From the NCBI GenBank assembly GCA_928212115.1, contig CAKMRJ010005523.1, positions 241,933,114-241,997,113 of the forward strand: a stretch of 64,000 nucleotides of DNA, read 5' to 3'. The notes below the pieces were generated by a model, which was given only the letters and a program-made list of their open reading frames with translations, did no database searches and was not told the DNA's origin. Position numbers and translations under genes: made by a program. This DNA comes from Lactuca virosa (taxonomy: Eukaryota > Streptophyta > Magnoliopsida > Asterales > Asteraceae). Below are positions 48,450 to 62,003 of this stretch, piece by piece (positions within the stretch are counted from its first letter, which is position 1; each line of letters starts with the position of its first letter).

Positions 48450-48915
48450 GTGCCATAAAATACTCCTATAGTATTTTAAATTTTTTTTTGGTTCTAGTGT
48501 TCTTTTGTATATAGAGTTGGTAAGTTTTAGACTTGTTGCAACACCGCGACTATTCCCAGGAACATGTTGGTCACCTCTCGGATAAATATAGTTAATCAGG
48601 CTATATCCATTCCAGACCTGATTACATACACCAAGGTCTACTCGTAGTGTCCAACTTATCTTAATACTTTTTGTTTTGTTCTACTTACGACACTGTTCTC
48701 GTATGTATGTATGTATGTATGTATGTATGTATGTATGTATGTATGTATGTATGTATGTATGTATGTATGTATGTATGTATGTATGTATGTATGTATGCTT
48801 TCATAAAAGTATTATATATTTTAAAAGTATAGCTCTTTGTCAGAGTGTTTTAACACCTTTGTGTTTATAGGTGTATATCTTACATGGTATGATATACTTA
48901 GTTCACTATAAACAA
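48450..48915 (-). other. Gypsy A leader, right part, with (GTAT)n
   Basis: Continues the leader from 36079. It is similar to 2570-2955 of gypsy C. It contains a (GTAT)24 microsatellite at 48701-48797 that generates spurious repeat ORFs. Confidence 0.85.
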
Positions 48916-48928
48916 TGCTCTGATACCA
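48916..48928 (-). promoter_or_regulatory. Gypsy A primer-binding site
   Basis: TGCTCTGATACCA, identical to the gypsy C PBS, 3 bp from the LTR start at 48932. Confidence 0.92.
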
Positions 48929-48931
48929 ATC

Positions 48932-49941
48932 TGTCACACCCCCAAACCGGAACGGCGGAAACATTCGGGGGCGGGTGACGTCATGAACAATATCATAACA
49001 ATTGAATAATAGTAATCAAAGCAAACACAACCATTATATTGAAAATGTATTATTTACATTGTGTTCGTAACATTGTTTGTATGACACCAAAAATATATAG
49101 CAAAAACTATAAAATGAGTCACTGATATATGCTCTGTCTTCTCAAAAACCTATGTGGGTACCTATCTACTGATTCCTTGAGAATACAAGTGGTTTTGAAA
49201 AGTGTCAACATTTAAGTTGGTGAGTTCATAAGCGTTTTTGTATTAGAAAGTCTGTCATTGTTCTTTGAAAATGTTCGTATATTGTTCCAGAAAATCCAAT
49301 ATTTTCTTTTGTAAATGAAATGTAGTCTTAGACCCTTAAGACCAAACTGTATAGATGTTGTAGTACTCTGTAGTAGTATAATGTATTTTTAATTCATATA
49401 AAACCATAAAATGAATGCTTCTAGAAATGTAATTAGCTCCGTACCGGAAAATAGTATATTGTAATTGTATTTGTATGAAACCCTTTAAATGTATGTGACT
49501 GGATCCACCAGTTGTACTATAAACTATTGTATTGTAGTTTTATTATTAAATAAAACTATTTGAAGTTATTTATGTATTCGTACACTAATCGTATTGTTAA
49601 TAGCAAATTGTGAGTTATTCTAACCATTCTTGATGACCTAGGATAACCTGATACGACGTTCTTCAGGCGTCGGAATTGGTACGACATTTGTCACCCAAGA
49701 ACTTCCGTTCCAACTGTAGCTAACAGTCAGGGTGCGGGTTTGTCAGTCCCATATAGATCTATACACAAATGTCACGCTCTCCCTCCAAGAGACTCTGGTT
49801 ATAATTCATGACTTTTGTGGGTACTTAGATAAGTACTTGAAGACGTGACTCACAAAGCTATATTGACGGTTACGTGTAGAATAATAAAAAGCCATTTTGT
49901 AATGAATAAATCGTATGTATGTCTCATAATCGGTTGTTACA
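48932..49941 (-). repeat. Gypsy A 5' LTR, internally deleted
   Basis: About 1 kb against 2.6 kb for the 3' LTR. It matches 17402 to about 18398 (ends TGTCTCATAA) and then jumps to the LTR terminus TCGGTTGTTACA. The missing 1.6 kb includes the putative promoter region, so this LTR probably cannot drive the element. Confidence 0.85.
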
Positions 49942-50591
49942 CATAGATACACACAACATACATGAACACATACTAGAATATATAATATAGTGAGACAACT
50001 CACCTGTTTTACAGAACAACAACACAAACTATTAAAAATAACTTCTCAGGTAAAATCATCTACCTACTTCTCGATAGTTAGCTTATAGCTAATTATGACT
50101 AAAACGTGACTTAAACTACTAGAATATCAAGAAATTATTGAGATGATTGGTGTAGGAAATGAGTGACTTAAGCATTGTATTTATACTAGTAAGAATTACT
50201 ATTCATGGATAATTCTTTAATAATGAGTGCTAAATGTTGACATTCTACATTAACTAGTATGACATATTCATGATGTAATCATGACAAATCTTTCTAGAAG
50301 CTGGTTAATAGTAATAAGGTAATAATAGTAATTGGTAAAAAGTAAATATTAAATAGTAAATATAAAAATCATAACTTATTCATACGAGCTTCGTTTTCGA
50401 CGTTCTTTATATCCACGCGTAGGTATTAACGGGTATGACAACTTTCATTTAGAATATTTTTTTAAAAACGATTATATTTTTAATATAAAATCATCATTTT
50501 TATAAAATCATTTGCTATCGAAATAAGTTGAGGATTTTATTGGTACCTTTGATTATATTTCCAAATAATATAATATTTACTGGATGTTATG
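49942..50591 (-). repeat. Gypsy B 3' LTR, right part
   Basis: It resumes after gypsy A with the TSD CATAG and aligns with 56440-57101. Its last two bases are TG where the 5' LTR has CA. The purine-rich PPT on the minus strand is at about 50592-50603. Confidence 0.88.
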
Positions 50592-50628
50592 AATCTCCCC
50601 CACTTACAATGATTTCGTTCCTAAAACC

Positions 50629-52500
50629 TTATTCAAATAAATTGGGATAATTCTTCTTCATTCCCTCTATTGGTTCCCAAGTACATTCTAAACCACGCCG
50701 GTGTTGCCATTGCACTTTGACAATTTCTATTTCTTTGTTGCATAAAGATTTCGTCTTCCTATTCAAAATTGCAATTGGTTTCTCTATATAATTTAGATGC
50801 TCATCAACCTGAATGTCATCCATTGGTACTACTGCATATGGGTCTGCTATGTACTTACCTAGTTGAGAAACATGAAAAGTATTGTGGATCTTATTAAGCT
50901 CGTCTGGTAGATCCAAACGGTAAGCAACTTTTCTGACTTAGGAAATAACCTTAAAGGGTCCAATAAATCTTGGGCCCAACTTTTCTCGCTTCCTGAATCG
51001 GATAACACCTCTCCATGGTGATACTTTCAAAAGTACAAAGTTCCCAACCTGGAACTCAAGGTCTGATCGACGTCAATATGCATAACTCTTCTGTCAACTT
51101 TGAGAATTTTTTAATCTTTCACTCACCTGTTGAATAAGCTCAGTAGTTTTTATTACAACTTCAGTTATTCCCATAACTCTTTGGCTGACTTCTCCCCAAC
51201 ATATCAGTCAACGACATTTCCTTCCATAAAACATCTCAAATGGGGGTCTACCAATACTGGAGTGATAACTGTTGTTGTAAGAAAATTCTGCTAATGGTAG
51301 GTACGTGTCCCAACTTCCTCTGAAGTCAAGAACACATGCCCGAAGCATGTCCTCCAGGGTTTGTATCGTTCTTTCGCTCTGTCCATCAGTCCGAGGATGA
51401 TAAGTTGTGGAAATATGCAGACATGTGCCCAGTTCTTCATGGAACTTCCTCCAAAATCTGGAAGTGAAACGAACAAACCTATCAGAGACTATTGACACTG
51501 GCACACCATGTTAGAAAATCACCTCTTAGACGTAGATGTCAGCGAGTTTCTCTTCCGAAGAACTCTCCCGAATAGGTATAAAGTAGGCACTTTTGGTCAA
51601 TCTTTCGATAATCACCCATATAGTATCTACTCTACGAGGAGTCTTTGGTAACTTGGTGATGAAGTCCATTGTAATATGCTCCCATTTCTACATCGGGATA
51701 TCAATCGGTTGTAATTTTCCATGAGGTTTCAGGTGCTTAGCCTTCACCTTACGACAAGTCAAGAATCTCTCGACTTACCATGCCACATCCCTTTTCATAC
51801 AGGGCCACTAATAATTATTCCATAGGTCTCTGTACATCTTTGTAGCTCCTAGATGAATCGAGAATTTGTACTTGTGTGTCTCGTCCATTAGTATTAGTCG
51901 AGTTCCTCCTGAGTATGGTACCTAAACACTGCCATGAAGATTTAACAACCCATGACTGTCTATGTCAAAGGCTGAAATCTGCTCGATTATTCTTTCTCTT
52001 TTTCGGTTCTTTTCCTTGACTGCTTCTTTCTAAGCTTGCTTGATGATTTCTAGTATGGGGGTGATCACATGCATCCTTAAGCACTGACCCTTAATTGGTG
52101 CACTAGAGATCTTCCGACTCAATGCATCAGCCACCACATTAGCCTTGCCCAAATGATAAAGGATTTCACAGTCGTAGTCCTTTACAACATCTAACCATCG
52201 ACGTTGCCTCATGTTCATATTTGGTTGATCCATTAGGCACCTTAAACTCTTTTGTTATTTATAAATGGTACACCGTGCTCCATATAAGTAATATCTCCAA
52301 ATCTTAAGGGAAAAGGCCACTGCTCCCAACTCTAGATCATGTGTTGGATAGTTAGCTTCATGAGGCTTCATTTGTCTTGAGGCATAAATGATTACTCAAC
52401 CTCGTTGCATGAGAACGACTGCAAAACCTATGATTGATGCATCATAGTAAACTACCATATCATTAATACCTTCAGGAAGTGTTAATACTGGCGCTTCACA
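50629..52500 (-). pseudogene. Gypsy B RNase H, integrase and chromodomain
   Basis: Reading leftwards: RNase H remains (RRWLDVVKDYDCEILYHLGK and VVADALSRK, about 52030-52230), integrase core pieces (VSDRFVRFTSRFW, YHPRTDGQSERTIQTLED, 51208-51504), and the integrase tail with a chromodomain-like end (NTFHVSQLGKYI, PIAILNRK, VKVQW, 50629-50916). The pieces are in different frames with several stops. Confidence 0.85.
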
Positions 52501-52530
52501 TAATTTTTTTCTCAATGTCTCGAATGATGT

Positions 52531-53400
52531 CTATTGTTCCGAACCCCAACTAAAAGCAACATTCTTCTTCTTCAAACGAGTCATCAGCACTGCAACTTTT
52601 GAGAAGTCTTGGATAAATCTTTTATAATATCCAGCCAAACCCAGAAAACTTCGAATCTCAGAGGGAGTGGTTGGAACTTGCCATTTCATTACTGTCTCGA
52701 TCTTAGTTGGGTCGACCAAAATTCCAATCTTGTTGATAACATGTCCAAGGAATTGAACCTCTTGTAACCAAAACTCACACTTTAAAAACTTAGCGTAGAG
52801 CTTTTCTCTTCTTATAAATTTGAGTATCTCCCTTAGATGCTCCTTATGTTGATCTTGGGTTTTGGAAAAGATTAAGATGTCGTCGATAAACATAATTATC
52901 GATCGGCCGAGCATAGGTCTGCACACATGGTTCATTAGGTCCATAAAGATGGCTGGTGTATTAGTGAGTACGAAAGGCATCACTACAAACTCGTAATGAC
53001 CATACCGGGTTCTGAAAGCGGACTTCGGTATATCTTCCTCTCATACTTGCATCTAGTGGTATCCTGAATGTAGATCAATCTTTGAAAAACTTGATGTTCC
53101 CTGAAGTTGGTCAAACAAGTCGTCGATCCTAGGCAGTGGATAACGATTCTTTGCTGTGAGTTTGTTAAGTTCCCTATAGTCAATGCACATTCTATGTGAC
53201 CCATCCTTCTTCTTGGCGAACAGAACTGGTGCTCTCCAAGGGGAACTACTTAGTCGAATGAACCCTTTGTCAATCAGTTCATGAAGTTGAGTTGACAGTT
53301 CGTGCATTTCTAGCAATGCAAGCCGATATGGTGCCTTGGCTATCGGAGCCACACCAGAAGTTAGATTGATTATAAACTCTACTTGTCTTTATGGAGGTAC
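52531..53400 (-). pseudogene. Gypsy B reverse transcriptase
   Basis: RT with CIDYRELNKLTAKNRYPLPR, FSKIDLHSGYH, then after a frameshift near 53050 the MPF.LTN segment with Gly replaced by Val, and the catalytic IIMFIDDILIFSK. The C-terminal part includes FLGLAGYYKRFI. The Val in place of Gly is unusual for this motif. Confidence 0.88.
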
Positions 53401-53441
53401 ACCTGGTAAGTCTTTTGGAAAAACATCAGGAAACTCACGAG

Positions 53442-53966
53442 CTATAGGGAACTCTGCAATGATTTCCTTCTTCTTCTTTCATGTATCGACCAAATATGCC
53501 AAAAATCCTTCACAACCATGCTGTACGTATCTTCTGGCCCTTGCGACAGAAAAAACGTTGAACTACTTCTGGAACCCTTGCCTCGGATAGTTAGTTCTCC
53601 CCTACTTGGAGTTCGAACTCGTACTACTTTCCATCTACAATCGATAAAGGATTCAAAATTTTCCAACCAGTCCATACAAACTATAACATTCACCTCTCTC
53701 ATAGGAATAGGGATAAGCTTTATCGGGAAACTATCATCATAAATCTTAAGAGTACAACTACGATAAACCTTTGGGGCGTTAACTATTCGATCATCAGTTA
53801 TCTCGACTTTAAGGGGATGATCCAAATCTCTTTTGGCAACACTAAGGTTCTCACTAAATTTAAGTGATACAAAAGAATGACTTGACCTCGAGTCAAATAG
53901 TACTAAAGCAGGAATAGAGTTGACTAAAAACATACCTAATTCATATATCATTATATAAGTACTCAT
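53442..53966 (-). pseudogene. Gypsy B protease
   Basis: Retropepsin-like: the active site reads LFDSRSSHSF, where relatives have DSGAS or DSGAT. The Gly after DS is Arg, so the enzyme would be dead. The downstream VNVIVCMDWL also has Cys where Gly is usual. Both are G-to-A or G-to-T type changes. Confidence 0.82.
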
Positions 53967-54049
53967 CGAACAATCGTAACTTTAAAACAAAAGAAGAACA
54001 TATCGGTTACAACGTTAGGTGTTGCCATGGCTTCTTCTGCCGTAAGCTG

Positions 54050-55134
54050 AAAAGCTTGACCCTTAGCCCTTGGAGCATCATTTTTGCCATGGCATCTGTC
54101 TCTGATCCTCAAAGTTGCAGGTGTTGGAGCTTGTTGCACCTGTTGTACTCAGAAGAGGACATTGGGTCTTGATATGACCTTCCTGGTTGTAGTGGTAACA
54201 AATACGTATTCCCAACGTTCCCTGCTTGCAGTCTCGACTGTAATGTTCTTTTTTTCCATACTTGTATCATATCAACACATGACAGGCACCTTCATGCGCT
54301 TTCCCACACTTTCTACATCTAGAACTTCCTTGTCCTCCATTCCTTGTATCAGTAGTTTTGAACCTTTTGGCTACTGGTTGAGACGGAGCTGGAGTATGTA
54401 TCTTTCTTTTATCTAAGTATCCAACTTAATTTCTCTACCCCTTGTGCGCTCCTGCATCTCTGCCAATGTTACATATTTATTGTTGGATATAAATTCCCGG
54501 ATATCAGTCTTGAGCATACACAAATACCGTGACATTTGCACTTGTTTTGAAGATGCATACTCCGGGCAAAACAAATCCCTCTCTGTGAACTGCCTGGTGA
54601 TCTCGGTTACCAATTCCGTTGTTTGCTTGAGTGACAAATATTCCTGGGCTAGTCGCTCATTTTCTATTGTTGGAGCATATTCTTCTCTGAATCGTTCCAC
54701 ATACTGCTCCCAAGTTACTTCGTTCTTTTCTACAGGCGAATAGTGATCTCGGTTACCGAAGAAGGTTTTGTGCATATCTAAATTTCAAGTTATCCGAACA
54801 AGCACAAGTATAAAAGCACCCTTCTACCTCCATGGTCCATCTCATTTCCACGATTGGGTTTTTTATACCATGAAACTATGGGGGTTTGGTGTTGTTAAAT
54901 TCCTGGTAACGTACTTTCATGCCTCTAGTTGGTGTTGCAGCAGAAACGTCAGCAGTGGTTGGAACGACAGCAGTTCTAGCGATGGCTGCACACCATTCAT
55001 CGAACAATGCTATCAATTCTCTTTTGATATTTCCAAACATTTCCGATATCATTCCTCTAACTGATGCTGATACCACCGCATCAATTCTTCTAATCCAGAA
55101 CGATTTCCTCTTGTGATCATCACCATACTGGTTA
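54050..55134 (-). pseudogene. Gypsy B gag
   Basis: Starts at ATG 55134-55132. After a frame break it has VSASVRGMISEMFG, then the gag core (WEQYVERFREEY, LSLKQTTELVTEITRQF, MSRYLCMLKTDIREF, 54413-54775). Two zinc knuckles at about 54150-54240 have each lost a Cys to Tyr (YKYGKKEHYSRDC and CYHYNQEGHIKTQC), so RNA binding would be impaired. It is a different gag lineage from gypsy A and C. Confidence 0.82.
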
Positions 55135-55932
55135 TTTTAATAAGAAATATCAAGACCAAATTATAGAAACAACTTGGATTTATATTTAATTTCTTTCCAG
55201 TTCCTTAGAAATTTTGTGACTTTTCATGATTCCCGTATAGATCCTGTGCTTCCGGTAGTACGGGCCCATACTACCATCCACACCTATCTATACACGATCC
55301 AAGAATTGTCCCATTGTTTCCAAGTCACTACACTCATTTACTGATAGACTTTACCACACACTCAGTGTTGTAAGAATCATATCCTATATTTATATACAAT
55401 TCAATTTTTATACATGTTACTGTGCACGATTTAGATTTTACTGACATAAATAATTGTCTTGTGTATGTAAGTCGTACATAATCCAAGATTAAATAGATAG
55501 TCGAATAAATGATTCTACCCTAAGCCCACAACTAAACAAGGAACAGGAAGTAAGACCAATTTAAATATTCTAAGGCCATAAGATCCTAATCATGTTTGAC
55601 TATATAACATACATTTGACCATCACATAATATCAACACAATTTCAAGTAGCACATAAAAACAATTTCTAAGACTATAAGACATTATCGGGCAATTCTAAC
55701 ATGCAATTCCTGAAAAGATTATATAGTCTTTATTCCAGCATGCATTTCTATCAATATTATAATAGTATATCATCATATTAGAACTCACTTTAAATTCTCA
55801 GCTCCGAATGACTGTATGCATCACATCTTCTCCTTTATATATAAAATTCTTTTTTAAAAATATTTATAAAAATTTTCAGATTTGTAGTTTTAGTTTGGAT
55901 TCACATGGGTGTTTATCCAATTCGCTCAAAAC
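55135..55932 (-). other. Gypsy B leader
   Basis: Untranslated. It contains a variant of the conserved motif (CACAACTAAACAAGGAAC, about 55527-55544). No ORF of note. Confidence 0.7.
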
Positions 55933-55947
55933 AGAGCACTAATACCA
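55933..55947 (-). promoter_or_regulatory. Gypsy B primer-binding site, decayed
   Basis: AGAGCACTAATACCA resembles the GCTCTGATACCA of the other elements with two mismatches, 3 bp from the LTR. Confidence 0.7.
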
Positions 55948-55950
55948 AAT

Positions 55951-57101
55951 TGTAACATCCCTAAATTTCCAATACAAAATTTCATTTTTGTAAATAATAA
56001 AACCATTTCACACATTTATTTAAAACATACTTTAACAATCGTTTTAAAACAAATACATTTATTCCAAATTAAATAAAACAGCGGAAGTCTTATATGTCGA
56101 TGCGTGTGTACAGTCATGCCGTCGCCTTCCCTTTATCTGAAGAATTACCTGAAAAACATTTATTTTCGACTGGGTAAACATAAAGCTTAGTGAGTTCCTC
56201 AATATATCATATATCACAATACATATACATACATACAAACAAATTGCTCCCGTACTTTGGTCATTATACCATTAATAAACAAACAAATGGATCCCGTACT
56301 TCTGTTGTTCCACCATTAATAAGTATGTTTCGAATTAAGGCCTACTTGCCATTTCGTCGTCAACACTCGGGTCTATAGGCTCCCAACCCAACTGTCATTC
56401 CGCCGACAACCCCTAAACTACTATGAATATAATAACACATATACACATAGATACATTTAGATAAACACAACATACATACATACTAGAATATATAATACAG
56501 TGAGACAAATCACCTGTTTTGCAGAACAACAACACAAACTATTAAAAATAACTTCTCAGGTAAACTCGTCTACCAGCTTCTCGGGAGTTAGCTTCTAGCT
56601 AAATATGACTAAAACGTGACTTAAACTACTAGAATTTCGAGAGAGTATTAGAGGATTGGTGTAGGAAATGAGTGACTTAAGCCTTGTATTTATACTAGTA
56701 AGAATTACTATTCTTGTATAATTCTTTAACAATAAGTGCTAAATGTTGACATTCTCCATTAACTAGTATGGCGTATTCATGATGTAATCATGACAAATGT
56801 TTCTAGAAGATGGTTAATAGTAATTGGGTAATAATAGTGATCGGTAAAAAGTAAATATTAAATAGTAAATATAAAAATCATAACTTATTCATACGAGCTC
56901 CGTTTTCGACGTTCTTTATATCCAAACGTAGGTATTAACGGGTACAACAACTTTCATTTAGAATATCTTTGTCAAAAACGATTATATTTTTAATATAAAA
57001 TCATCATTTTTATAAAATCGTTTGCTATCGAAATAAATTGAGGATTTTATTGGTACCTTCGATTATATTTCCAAATAATATAATATTTACCGGATGTTAC
57101 A
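55951..57101 (-). repeat. Gypsy B 5' LTR
   Basis: 1151 bp, TGTAACATCC to CGGATGTTACA. TATAAATAC lies on the minus strand at about 56688-56696. An inverted repeat TCATGAT-GTA-ATCATGA lies upstream at about 56777-56793. Confidence 0.92.
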
Positions 57102-58151
57102 TGTCTTGTCGCCAGCTCCTTAGGATCCCAAAAAGACCTCATTGCATCTACAACACCATACTCATTCCCAAGTTGTCTTAGTCGTGCTTTCTTGTACTAT
57201 CTAGCTTTCATCATCGTATCATAATTTCGACAATTAGGTTATCGACTCACCTTCCAGTGTCGTCAATCACATCATAACATTTTGTTTATCCAAGGATGGA
57301 ATTCATAATTCTATTCCACTATTTTATTAACCAACTTGTTTATGATTTGAAGTTCTTACTCCTATGTAATAACATAAGCTTGTCCCAAATAACCAACTTC
57401 AACTAGTTTCTTAATTATAAATTTGGAATTTCAAATTCTTGTCCCATTTTAGACTTTTACTAAAAGTCATCTATGTCCCTCTTTAGGTGATTAATTGGTA
57501 ACAAATAAAATAGCCCTGTTCACTTCATTCTTTGGTGTTTCTAACTAACTACCAATGGTACTTAAAGGATACAAACTCAATTTCAACATATATCAAACAT
57601 ATACCAAGTAATTTTCATTTCATACTAGTTGTTTGACTTTGACAGAAAAGTCGAAGCTGTAAAAATTTCCCATTATCCATTAATCATGCTTTAAACTCCT
57701 TCGTGACTCTTATGTTACACAATGTATGCGTTCAGTAAGTCCCTACCTCACTCAAATCCTTACCATATTTGACAAAACCCTTTCATGGTTCCATCGAGTT
57801 TGAGTATGTATCATGTGTGTAAATAGTACAGGCTATATACTATTATACCCACATCATACATAACCGACCTTGACTTCACCACTATAAGGTTCTGATCCAC
57901 TAGTTTAGATTCTCCATACACTAGTCTTACTCCTGTTACTCACTATAAAAGCACTCAATGTAGCATTCAATGACTTCAACTAGTATTATACAAAGTGTCA
58001 TAAGCATTTAACTAAGGCAATTCTTATCATCATTCATTGCATAGGATACTACCTACATTAAGGCATATAAATCCTATGTCTTAATTACACTTTCCATAAC
58101 CAAAGTCTAAGCCTAGGAGTGGAATGATCCAATCCTAATTCGTTTAAACTA
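57102..58151 (-). other. Element F leader, right piece
   Basis: Non-coding, AT-rich, from the gypsy B right TSD (TGTCT) to the F primer-binding site. No ORF or conserved motif was recognised. Confidence 0.55.
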
Positions 58152-58165
58152 TGGCTTTGATACCA
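58152..58165 (-). promoter_or_regulatory. Element F primer-binding site
   Basis: TGGCTTTGATACCA, one mismatch from the usual GCTCTGATACCA, 3 bp from the LTR. Confidence 0.75.
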
Positions 58166-58168
58166 AAG

Positions 58169-61100
58169 TGTAACACCGCAAAGTTTTCAAAACTTTTTCA
58201 AGGCTATGGTTTTAAATATATTCAGATTTTAACCCACATTTAACAAAAACTGGTCCCATAAAAACATTTACAAATTTAAAACATTGGGTGTTACCATTAT
58301 GCAAGAATACAACCATAGGAAGCCAATAAAAATTACATCAACACAATTAACAAAGAGCTTAACAAGTTCCATTCCATTCTCTATCACTTGACTTCTAACT
58401 TCCATCTATGATCCTCACTCCTTAAGTGTAACCTGAGATACATGACATTAAAAAGAGATATGTAAGACAATAATGTCTCGTGAGCTATGTGGGTTTGTGA
58501 CCTAAAACATTTATCACCTTTTCATCAAATACAATTTATTTTTTCAAAACATATATTTTCAAGCACTTTCAAGGAAAACTCTTTTTATACATATCATAAA
58601 TATCATTTCGTATATTATCATTTCATTTCAAAAGATATATTTCCACATTCCATTCTATATCAAAACATTTCATTAGTTATAACGTAATTCAAGACATTTC
58701 TTTTAACATTCGATTCCTTATTTCATTAAAGGATAATTCTGGTGTTAAATTGTTACCATTTTTATACTTAGGGCCTAGCAATATCCCCAAGTCTATACCA
58801 AGGTGGAAATAACAAAATCAGTCCACCAAGGCATCATTTCCGTTAGGACATCTATCTCACGAAGGGGAGGCGCCACGCCGATAGATTCATCTATATCCTG
58901 TTATGGGAACATCATGGATTGAACAATATAATCATTTCATTACTTTCCAATTCTTTCCAATATTTTTCGTTACTTTCCATTTCTTTTCATTACTTTCCCT
59001 TTCTTGTCATTACTTTTCATGCTTTACACACTTCATACATTAGTATCAAAAACTCATTTAAAAAAGTAAATCATCTATATTTGAAAACATTTCAAACACA
59101 TTTTCAAAACATACGAACTTCTAAAACGTTCTTCGCTTTCAAAAAAATTATTGTCTTCAAGGCATTCTTTCAAAATATCCTTTCCAAAAACTTTTGACAC
59201 TTTCATTTTAAAATATTTCATATATCAAGCATTAGTGTTTCATTATCATAAAATCATTTTTCCATGTACCCCAAAGTGGAAAAATACCAACATGTACTCA
59301 CCTTAATCACAAGAAGTCTACCTAGTCCTCTTCTAGTTCTTTTCCTTAGAGCAACACTCTCAATCACCACCTATATCACATGGATCGACATAAGTCATTA
59401 AAAAAGACCAAAATACCCCTTATATGTTTTTAACATGTAGATATTCCCCATAAAATTGTTTACTTCCTATTAGCTTATATATAAAGTTTGAGGGAAATCG
59501 GAGATCGTTTACTAGGTCTTTCAAGAAAAACCATACTCTTAACAGAACATTTGACACGACCTTTGTCAAAAAGGACACACCCTCGTCTCATGATTGACAC
59601 GCCCTCGTGTCATTTTGACACACTCCATGTCACGATTACAGGTCACTATTTTGTGTAGAATTTTGCTGAAATATTTGAAACTTGTTCCTTAGATTTTCAT
59701 TGGCCACCAAACTTTACCAAGTGGTTATTAAAGACTAAATAAAGGTTATAACTTCTCAAATACACAATTAGTCCCTATCCTCATGGTAACTTAATAGTTA
59801 ATACCTTTATCAAAATATTAAGTTCATAATTCTTACAAACACTCAAATGAAAGGGTTAAGAGCTCAAGTTGCTCAAGAACACTTTTTAACCTATATGACT
59901 TATTCCCATATAATCTAATACATCGTTAGGTGTTATCAAGTGCTTAACATTATACAAGCCTGATGTTAATTCCTTAATGGAGTTATGGAATGTCTAATTC
60001 CGTTACAAATTTCCCATTTTGCCATTTAAGTCAAAACAATCACTAGAGCTAGAATTTAACTAGAATCCCTTCATGTTAATGTTCCAATAACATATCTAGA
60101 GCGTCAATTCATGATTATGAATGTCATTCACTTCCAATATGTCAATGATCATGTAGTTATCCTTAGATTTCACAAAATACTTGTATGGTCAATTATTTCA
60201 TATATCAATATAGGAATCAAGCAACATCTTATGATTTAAATTCAAATTATTCCAAGATTAACCATTCTTGATTATTAACTTCCTTTACTCATTAATTTCT
60301 CAACTACAAAGTATTATTTCATCATATTGTCCCTAACTCCATTTCAATCCAATATTTTCCATGATTCTACGATCATGGATTTGTTTGAGTATTCCAATTG
60401 GATTCATTGTCATCAAATCATCAAGGACATAAAATACAAAACAATTTTATCATCAATTGCAATATCCCCAAATTAGATTTCTAGGGTTCATGGAGCTTTT
60501 TACCGAAATCATCATCAATAAATGGGATGATTAGATTGAGATTAAAACCATGGAAACCACTCAAGGGAGGTTAGAAAACCAAACTCTAATCATTGAATCT
60601 CATCAAATTTAACATTGGGGTTTTACCCGATTTACAAAATCGGTTTTTAGGCTAAGAGAGGAAAGAAATTATACCTTGTAAGCCTTTGTTCCTTCCTTTC
60701 CTTGCTTGGATGTTCAATTACTCACTTGAATCAAGCCTAGATGGATAAGGGATGAAGAATCACCATTAGAGAGGCTTTTTGGTGCTCAAACTCGTTCTTA
60801 CTTCATAAGGGAAGAATGGATGCATCTTATTTTCGGATTTATCACATTTGGTCCCTCTAGTTTAAGTATTTTTTCCAATTCCCACCATAAACTCAATATT
60901 GGTGATTTTAACTCAAATTTTGACATAACAAGTCTTTCTCAATACATTATCTAACTTTGTAGTCCTTTCCACTAAGTCAATCCTTTGGTCAACTCACTTT
61001 GTTAATTTCACAGTTTTGGTCCTTTAACTTTTGAAATGTTATTCTTTTAACTTATAACTTTCTAAATTTCATATCAAATAATGATATGATTATCATTTGA

Positions 61101-61179
61101 CGACTTAACTATATAAATAATATTTCATTTATTTATTTTATTAATTTAAGAACCTAGTCTTAAGTTTTAGGATGTTACA
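58169..61179 (-). repeat. 5' LTR of element F (about 3 kb)
   Basis: TGTAACACC to GGATGTTACA. It contains short CTTTCC-type repeats (58930-59010), TATATATAAG on the minus strand (plus about 59466-59477) and TGACACG.CGTGTCA palindromes upstream of it (59545-59640). The outer end is supported only by the terminal consensus, as no partner LTR is in view. Confidence 0.7.
59545..59640 (-). promoter_or_regulatory. LTR F upstream palindromes
   Basis: TGACACGCCCTCGTGTCA (59595-59612) and four variants of TGACAC/GTGTCA lie just upstream (right) of the TATA-like box. Confidence 0.5.
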
Positions 61180-61932
61180 CAATTTTCCAAAGTGATATTT
61201 ATAACGTAGCATTTGCCTAATTCGTTGTTAGTGGACTAAAAATATATCAAAATCAATGAGTTTCAAATTATAAAAGGCACTAGCAACGAGACATTATTAA
61301 TCGCAAAAATCAAAATGAAGCATGAATTACAATTAAAGGAATACATAGTACAATCGTTATAATATCCAGCAACTTCTAGAAAATATAATTTAGAAACACA
61401 AAATTATATCAAAATAGGGAGCGGAGAAGAATGTATTATTACCTTATGAAACGAATCAGAATAAACAGCTCGAACTAGCAAGTATGAGGTCTGTGTTTAT
61501 CGAGATTTGCTTGTGCGAACTTACTCACAAAATTGACGATTTTTGCCAACTAGTGGTGAATAATGAGAGTGTTGAACAATGAGACCCTACATCGCAGCAA
61601 GGCCAACAAATAGGTATGGCACTTGTGAGTGCCAAGAAGATCGTTGAATAGCCACCAATGATGAGGTTGGAGCCATTGAGAATCTATCCTAACTACCATT
61701 ACATATAACAAGCATTGTTTTTATTAAGTAAAATATTTTAAAAAATATCTTATGTATCTGATTGATGCATTATTTTTTTCCTATTGGATTCCTAGAAACA
61801 TGATTAATCTTTGGAGAAGATATATGACTTAGACGCACCATTTCGAGAACATTTGTGTTTTTGGTTTTGAAATATAATGAACTAATTATGAGTTTGCAGG
61901 TTCTCATAAATCTTTTCAATCTCAAAAGAACA

Positions 61933-62003
<71 letters not shown>

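Noticed and set aside
48676..48870. ORF with repeated MYVC
   Set aside because: It translates the (GTAT)n microsatellite in the gypsy A leader.
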